A stretch of DNA of 64,000 nt, taken from Ensifer adhaerens. Its GTDB lineage: Bacteria; Pseudomonadota; Alphaproteobacteria; Rhizobiales; Rhizobiaceae. Both the position numbers and the translations under genes were made by a program. The notes under the pieces were generated by a model. It was given only the letters and a program-made list of their open reading frames with translations, had not been told where the DNA came from and ran no database searches. The stretch lies in NCBI RefSeq assembly GCF_000697965.2, contig NZ_CP015880.1, positions 1,984,001-2,048,000 of the forward strand, in the 5' to 3' direction. This document shows, in pieces, positions 59,549 through 64,000 of the stretch (position 1 is the first letter of the stretch; every line of letters begins with the position of its first letter).

Positions 59549-60148
59549 TTATCGGGTAGCTTGGCAAGACACAACAAAGACCCCATAATTTTGCTCTACA
59601 GCGGTCGCTGCCACATCACAGTTTCGGCCTTCGCCAGTTACAATAGTGGCACTACCATGCGCACCCGGCGTCACCTGAAAGGTCTTATCACGATATCCAA
59701 CGGTCGCTTTTAGCTCGTCGCCCGATCCCGATATCATGTCCAGTGTGAGGTGCAGGTCAGTTCCCGCAAACAAGTGGCTTCCGCCCTGCGATATCCTCAC
59801 CACTTGGGGCGAACGGTTATTCTCTTCAATGATGCGATTAACGTTGTCGAGCTCGGATTGAAGGCGGGCGATAGTGTCGTTCGCCTCCGCGAATTTTTTA
59901 TCCGCTATCGCTAGCGCGGCCTTCGAAGCGGCGTTGGCTTTATCCGCTGCGGTAGTTGCATCCGCCACATTCTTGCGTGCGGTTTCAAGCCGCTTTTCGA
60001 CTTCCTCAAGTTTCGTTGCAGGAACCGTCTTCCCAGTAACTAGCTCAATAAGCGGCAGCGCGGCATTTCCGGCGAAAAACCCACCCACCGCCGCGATGAT
60101 CGCCAGGATAATCTGTAAGCTCTTCGTCGAATTGTTTTCAGTCGTCAT
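59549..60148 (-). CDS. Membrane-anchored coiled-coil protein of unknown function
   Basis: A 199-aa protein. Residues ~10-37 (SLQIILAIIAAVGGFFAGNAALPLIELV) form one membrane segment. Residues ~47-115 form an Ala/Lys/Glu/Asp-rich coiled coil (LEEVEKRLETARKNVADATTAADKANAASKAALAIADKKFAEANDTIARLQSELDNVNRIIEENN). A C-terminal globular part follows (SPQVVRISQGGSHLFAGTDLHLTLDMISGSGDELKATVGYRDKTFQVTPGAHGSATIVTGEGRNCDVAATAVEQNYGVFVVSCQATR). The base composition is lower in GC than the neighbours. No homologue recognised. Candidate horizontally acquired gene, possibly with an extracytoplasmic C-terminal domain stabilised by one disulfide. Confidence 0.7.
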   Translation of the reverse strand: MTTENNSTKSLQIILAIIAAVGGFFAGNAALPLIELVTGKTVPATKLEEVEKRLETARKNVADATTAADKANAASKAALAIADKKFAEANDTIARLQSELDNVNRIIEENNRSPQVVRISQGGSHLFAGTDLHLTLDMISGSGDELKATVGYRDKTFQVTPGAHGSATIVTGEGRNCDVAATAVEQNYGVFVVSCQATR

Positions 60149-60307
60149 TGCGGAACCCTACGTAGCAAATATTGACGAGACTCACTTCATAACCCGCCAT
60201 TCTTGCTAAATCGTAAGTCTTCACAATCCTTTAGCATCTACGGAAGCAACCTAGGGCGGAGTCCTACTCCCGCCCTAGCGCCACAAGGTAATTGGTGCCG
60301 TTTGCCC

Positions 60308-60730
60308 TCACCCCTTGGCGATCTTCTCGCGCAGGCGCTCGTCCTGGGCGGCGATCTCCGGCGTCACCAAGTCGCCGAAATCTTCCATCTCGAAGACCGG
60401 GCGGATTTCGATTTCGCTCGGGCCCGGCATCGGGTTCGGGCAGCGCTTCACCCAGGCGATTGCCTCGGCCATGTCCTTGACGGTCCAGATCCAGAAGCCG
60501 GCGACCAGTTCCTTGGTCTCGGCAAAGGGGCCATCGATGACCATGCGGTCGGCGCCGTCGAAGGCGACGCGGGCGCCACGCGACGAGGGATGCAGCCCCT
60601 CGCCCGCCTGCATGATGCCGGCATTGACCAGTTCCTCGTTGTACTTGCCCATGGCTTCCAGCAGCTCGGTCGAGGGCATGTTGCCCGCTTCGCTGTCCTT
60701 GGTCGCCTTTACAAAAACCACTACGCGCAT
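60308..60730 (-). CDS. YciI family/DGPF-domain protein
   Basis: A 140-aa protein of the YCII-related (DGPF) family. The conserved blocks are RVVVFVKATKDSEAGNMPSTELLEAMGKYNEELVNAGIM, VAFDGADRMVIDGPFAETKELVAGFWIWTVKDMAEAIAWV and EIRPVFEMEDFG (DGPF is IDGPFAETKE). GAGGAGA lies upstream of the ATG at 60730. Many DGPF genes sit next to ECF sigma genes; the closest here is 40 kb away, so no link is implied. The biochemical role is unknown. Confidence 0.9.
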   Translation of the reverse strand: MRVVVFVKATKDSEAGNMPSTELLEAMGKYNEELVNAGIMQAGEGLHPSSRGARVAFDGADRMVIDGPFAETKELVAGFWIWTVKDMAEAIAWVKRCPNPMPGPSEIEIRPVFEMEDFGDLVTPEIAAQDERLREKIAKG

Positions 60731-61182
60731 TGTCCATTCTCCTCTGTCACGCCAGTCCCGGTCCTCGTGACCTCTGGGGGTGCCGGCGTGGTGAAACCCA
60801 AATAGTGAGAGCAAGCTGCGGGCGAAAGACCCGCGCGGATTTTTTTCCTATCCCGCTCCGGTGGAGGAAGCCAGATTGCCTCCCTGCCTAAATGACGAAC
60901 GGGAAATGGCGGCGCCGACAGCGGTGTCGAATTTTTTCCGAAAAAAGATTGGCGCGGGGAAATGAAGCGAGAAAAGCGCTGTTCGACAAGACCATCGCCG
61001 CAGATCCGAATGTGCGCCGTTGGCTCAAGAACCCCCAAGCCACTCCCCTCATCTGGCGGCTTGGCACGAGGCCGGCCCCCACCCACCCTCATCTCTGTGC
61101 TCGTCACAGGAATCCAGCAGCCGTGCGTCGGCACGGCGGGAAGTATGGTCCAGGAATGAAGGACGCACTGCCCAAGAACCGT
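60731..61182. other. Intergenic region upstream of nap genes' 3' end
   Basis: About 450 bases between the YciI gene and the nap terminator. Overlapping ORFs on both strands lack RBS and domains, and I support none. It contains an A-rich tract near 60845 (GATTTTTTTCC) and a short inverted repeat TTTTTTCCGAAAAAA near 60930-60945. Confidence 0.4.
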
Positions 61183-61216
61183 AAAAAAGAGGGCCACACC
61201 GCACCGGCATGGCCCT
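61183..61216 (-). terminator. Rho-independent terminator of the nap operon
   Basis: On the minus strand, a GGGCCA/TGGCCC stem (61191-61196 and 61210-61215, extended by one A-T pair) with a GC-rich loop is followed directly by six T residues (61183-61188). It is positioned 36 bases beyond the napC stop and is the clearest classical terminator in the window. Confidence 0.85.
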
Positions 61217-61252
61217 GGAGAATTCAATGCGGCTCAGGCGGGCCGGCGCGTC

Positions 61253-61951
61253 TTACTGCGCCTGCATATGCAGATCCGCCATCGCCTGCCTCAGATCGTC
61301 GATCGGCGTCTGATTGGCCATCTTCTTGCCCTCCAGTTCCGGCGGCATCTTCCAGCCTGGATCGATGCCTTCCATGTTGGGCAGCTCGTGGGCGATGCCC
61401 TTATGGCAATCGATGCAGGTGGCCTTGCCCGAGAGCAGATAGCGGGTGTGGATCTCGGCCGCCCGCTGCGTCTGCTTCTGCAGGTCCATGGCGACGGAGG
61501 AATGGCAGTTGCGGCATTCAAGGCTGTCATTGGCCTTCATGCGCGCCCATTCGTGCTGCGCCAGTTCCAGCCGCTTCTCGAGGAATTTCGGCCTGGTATT
61601 GATCGTGCCGAAGATCTTGCCCCAGACTTCCTTCGAAGCCTGCATCTTGCGGGCGATCTTGTCGGTCCATTCATGCGGCACGTGGCAGTCCGGGCAACTG
61701 GCGCGCACGCCCGAGCGGTTGGAGAAGTGAATGGTGCGCGTCAGCTCCTGATAGACGTTGTCGTGCATCTCATGGCACGAGGTGCAGAACTTTTCGGTGT
61801 TGGTGAGTTCCAGCGCCGTGTTGAATGCACCCCAGAACATGACGCCGCCGATGAAGCCGCCGAGCGTGAGGAAGCCAAGGCCGAGCGTGCCGGCCGGCGT
61901 CTTCATGATGCCCCAGGCCCAAAGGATGATTTTCCTGATCCATGCGATCAT
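61253..61951 (-). CDS. napC: Cytochrome c-type protein NapC (NapC/NirT family)
   Basis: A 232-aa membrane-anchored tetrahaem cytochrome that takes electrons from the quinol pool and passes them to periplasmic NapAB. One N-terminal TM helix (residues ~24-45, [24 protein letters not shown]) anchors it. Four c-haem sites are CTSCH (56-60), CPDCH (86-90), CRNCH (146-150) and CIDCH (179-183). Conserved NapC/NirT features such as EFCxSCHEM and [18 protein letters not shown] match. It is the third and last of the nap genes here, four bases after napB, and is followed by a strong terminator. Confidence 0.97.
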   Translation of the reverse strand: MIAWIRKIILWAWGIMKTPAGTLGLGFLTLGGFIGGVMFWGAFNTALELTNTEKFCTSCHEMHDNVYQELTRTIHFSNRSGVRASCPDCHVPHEWTDKIARKMQASKEVWGKIFGTINTRPKFLEKRLELAQHEWARMKANDSLECRNCHSSVAMDLQKQTQRAAEIHTRYLLSGKATCIDCHKGIAHELPNMEGIDPGWKMPPELEGKKMANQTPIDDLRQAMADLHMQAQ

Positions 61952-61955
61952 GTCG

Positions 61956-62489
61956 TCACTCGCTTCCGGCCGGCTTGAAGCCCAGTTCGCTCATGTCCTT
62001 GAAATTGCTCGGCACCAGCGGGCTGGTATCGGCCTGCGGCACGTGGCAGGCGGTGCAGAAGTAACGCCGGGGCGAAACGTCGGCGATCATCTGCCCATCG
62101 CGCGTCATGTAGTGGGTGACGCTGATCATCGGCGCACCCGAATCCTGCGTGAACTCGCGCTTGTGACAGGACAGGCATCGGTTGGCATTGACCGAAAGCT
62201 CATAGCCCTCGATCGAATGCGGAATGACCGGAGGCTGGTCGGGATAGGCGCGCATCTTGCGCTTGTCATCGACCACCCATTTCGGCAGCGGTGCCGCCGC
62301 TTCCGTCGCCATCTGCGGCGTCGGCCCTTCGAGCTGCGGCACCAGTTTTTCCGCCACTTGGGCGACGGCCGCCGTCGTGACGAACATCAGAAGGCCAGCC
62401 GCAAGGGCCATCCATGCGGGCCGTTTGGCAACGGCCCGAACCAGCCGTGACCACCCTAGAGGGTGACGGGAAGAATCTTGACCGCGCAT
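61956..62489 (-). CDS. napB: Periplasmic nitrate reductase small subunit NapB (dihaem cytochrome c)
   Basis: A 177-aa dihaem electron-transfer subunit. A hydrophobic signal segment lies at ~26-43 ([19 protein letters not shown]), preceded by a basic N-terminus. Two haem-binding motifs are CLSCH (105-109) and CTACH (145-149), with the conserved ...[15 protein letters not shown]... sequence between. It receives electrons from NapC and delivers them to NapA. Start ATG 62489 overlaps the 3' end of napA by 34 bases, indicating translational coupling; the internal Met (~27) is an alternative. Confidence 0.97.
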   Translation of the reverse strand: MRGQDSSRHPLGWSRLVRAVAKRPAWMALAAGLLMFVTTAAVAQVAEKLVPQLEGPTPQMATEAAAPLPKWVVDDKRKMRAYPDQPPVIPHSIEGYELSVNANRCLSCHKREFTQDSGAPMISVTHYMTRDGQMIADVSPRRYFCTACHVPQADTSPLVPSNFKDMSELGFKPAGSE

Positions 62490-64000
62490 TTTTTGAAATC
62501 CGTCTGTTTGGAGATGGGATCGGTAGCGTCGAGCGTAACCTTGTTGATCAGCTGGCTGGCGTCGAACCAGGGAACGAAGACGACGCCGGGCGGCATGCGG
62601 TTGCGGCCGCGGATGTCGACGCGCGAGCGGATCTCGCCGCGGCGCGAGACGATGCGCACTTCCATGCCCTGGTTGATGCCGCGCTTGCGGGCATCCTCCG
62701 CGTTCATGAAGACGCGCGCGCCCGGAAACGCCTTGTAGAGTTCCGGCACCCGCATGGTCATCGAGCCCGAGTGCCAGTGTTCCAGCACGCGGCCGGTCAC
62801 CAGCCAGGTATCGTATTCGTCGTCGGGGGATTCGGCCGGCGGCTCGTAGGGCACCGCAAGGATGATCGCCTTGCCGTCCTTGTTGCCATAGAACTTCACG
62901 CCCTCGCCCGGCTTCACATAGGGGTCGAAGCCCTCGCGGTAGCGCCAGCGCGTCTCCTGGCCGTTGACCACAGGCCAGCGCAGCCCGCGCACCTCGTGAT
63001 AGGTGTCGTAGGGCGCCAGATCATGACCATGGCCGCGTCCGAAAATGGCATATTCCTCGAACAGCCCCTTCTGGATGTAGAAGCCGAAATCCTTGGCTTC
63101 GTTGTTGTCGTATTCGGCACTGACATCGGTCAGCGGGAAACGATCGACTTCGCCGTTCTTGAACAGAACCTCGAACAGCGTCTTGCCGCGATATTCGGGG
63201 CTGGCGTCGAGGATCTCCTTCGGCCACACCTCGTCGGTGGTGAAGCGCTTGGAAAACTCCACCATCTGCCAGAGGTCCGAGCGCGCTTCGCCGCCCGCTT
63301 GCACCAGCTGGTGCCAGACATGGGTGCGCCGCTCGGCATTGCCGTAGGCCCCTTCCTTCTCCACCCACATGGCGGCGGGCAGGATCAGGTCGGCGCTCAT
63401 CGCCGTGATCGTCGGATAGGCATCGGAAACGACGATGAAATTGTCCGGGTTGCGATAGCCCTGCCAGGTCTCGTTGGCGGTGTTCGGCCCCGCCTGGACG
63501 TTGTTGTTGACCTGCACCCAGTAGAAATTGAGCTTGCCGTCCTTCAGCATCCGGTCCTGCTGCACGGCGTGGTAGCCGGGCTTTTCCGGAATGATACCGT
63601 GCGGAATGCGCCAGATTTCTTCGGCGTGCTTGCGGTGCTCGGGATTGGTCACCACCATGTCGGCAGGCAGGCGATGGGCGAAGGTGCCGACCTCGCGCGC
63701 CGTGCCGCAGGCAGACGGCTGCCCGGTCAGCGAGAACGGGCTGTTGCCGGGCTCGGAGATCTTTCCGGTCAGAAGATGCAGATTGTAGACCATCTGGTTG
63801 GCCCACACACCGCGCACATGCTGGTTGAAGCCCATGGTCCAGAGCGACATGACCTTGCGGCTCGGGTCGGCATAAAGCTCGGCCAGCTGCTCCAGGAACT
63901 CCGGATCGACGCCGGTCATCTCGGCGGTCTTCTTCAGCGTATATTCGGAAACGAACTCCTTGAACGCCTCGAAATCCATCGGCTCGGTCTTGCCGGGGTC
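62456..64000 (-). CDS. napA: Periplasmic nitrate reductase catalytic subunit NapA, C-terminal part (cut by right edge)
   Basis: The last ~514 residues of the molybdopterin (bis-MGD) nitrate reductase NapA, whose full length is ~830 aa. The N-terminal Tat signal and 4Fe-4S site are beyond the edge. Visible features are the [14 protein letters not shown] segment ([23 protein letters not shown]), [17 protein letters not shown] (matches the molybdopterin-binding segment), and the C-terminal domain with [32 protein letters not shown] and [38 protein letters not shown]. It reduces nitrate to nitrite in the periplasm. The order napA-napB-napC agrees with rhizobial napEFDABC operons, so further nap genes probably lie to the right. 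Confidence 0.97.
   Translation of the reverse strand, partial: DPGKTEPMDFEAFKEFVSEYTLKKTAEMTGVDPEFLEQLAELYADPSRKVMSLWTMGFNQHVRGVWANQMVYNLHLLTGKISEPGNSPFSLTGQPSACGTAREVGTFAHRLPADMVVTNPEHRKHAEEIWRIPHGIIPEKPGYHAVQQDRMLKDGKLNFYWVQVNNNVQAGPNTANETWQGYRNPDNFIVVSDAYPTITAMSADLILPAAMWVEKEGAYGNAERRTHVWHQLVQAGGEARSDLWQMVEFSKRFTTDEVWPKEILDASPEYRGKTLFEVLFKNGEVDRFPLTDVSAEYDNNEAKDFGFYIQKGLFEEYAIFGRGHGHDLAPYDTYHEVRGLRWPVVNGQETRWRYREGFDPYVKPGEGVKFYGNKDGKAIILAVPYEPPAESPDDEYDTWLVTGRVLEHWHSGSMTMRVPELYKAFPGARVFMNAEDARKRGINQGMEVRIVSRRGEIRSRVDIRGRNRMPPGVVFVPWFDASQLINKVTLDATDPISKQTDFKKCAVKILPVTL

Noticed and set aside
60721..61227. Minus-strand 168-codon ORF between yciI-like and nap genes
   Set aside because: Lacks an RBS, and passes through the nap terminator hairpin.

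Overview
The window is a high-GC, densely packed piece of an alphaproteobacterial genome, most likely Rhizobiaceae and probably the Ensifer/Sinorhizobium group. This is inferred from gene content: a short second FtsZ, a napABC arrangement, RIME-like and REP-like rhizobial intergenic palindromes, many LysR/ABC/SDR genes, and small rhizobial-type secreted or single-TM proteins. No rRNA, tRNA, CRISPR array, integrase or intact insertion sequence was found. About 65 protein genes are supported. Both edges cut a gene (an SDR on the left, napA on the right).

Layout. 0-8 kb: SDR tail, LytS-type histidine kinase, GNAT, secreted protein, a divergent LysR/SDR pair, and a frameshifted large MscS-type channel. 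8-14 kb: tiny TM proteins, a nucleotidyltransferase, the short ftsZ paralogue, a GST and an APH-like kinase. 14-19 kb: a three-gene ferric-type ABC importer and an unknown 308-aa protein. 19-24 kb: an ECF41 sigma factor with its AhpD-like partner and a matching promoter, a RidA/TetR pair with clear operators, and a Cache-HAMP class III cyclase. 24-27 kb: a deaminase and NCS2 nucleobase permease separated by a tandem palindromic repeat array. 27-33 kb: GST, unknown proteins, a decapitated arylsulfatase, an aldo/keto reductase, and a YiaV/YiaW-like pair. 33-41 kb: an M81 peptidase, an amino-acid ABC binding protein with a divergent LysR, an AKR/MerR pair and an epimerase/TetR pair, followed by a relic copy of part of the LysR gene. 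41-48 kb: an EF-G paralogue with a degenerate G domain, GST, outer-membrane and secreted proteins, and another AKR. 48-54 kb: a RES-Xre toxin-antitoxin module, GNAT, GrpB, GFA, a DUF3883 nuclease-like protein and a zinc-ribbon class III cyclase. 54-61 kb: LysR/monooxygenase, DUF1254, a Tet(M)/OtrA-like ribosomal-protection GTPase behind an overlapping leader ORF, a beta-barrel protein and a coiled-coil protein. 61-64 kb: napC-napB-napA.

How the genes work together. Most of the window is a mosaic of small, self-contained regulator/enzyme pairs rather than one pathway. The clearest functional units are periplasmic nitrate reduction (nap), ECF41 with its AhpD-like partner, RES-Xre, the three-component importer, and purine/pyrimidine uptake with deamination. 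Signs of genome flux are the arylsulfatase stump, the LysR fragment, the channel frameshift, at least eight RIME-like elements, and two lower-GC orphan genes (about 51.4-52.3 kb and 59.5-60.1 kb).
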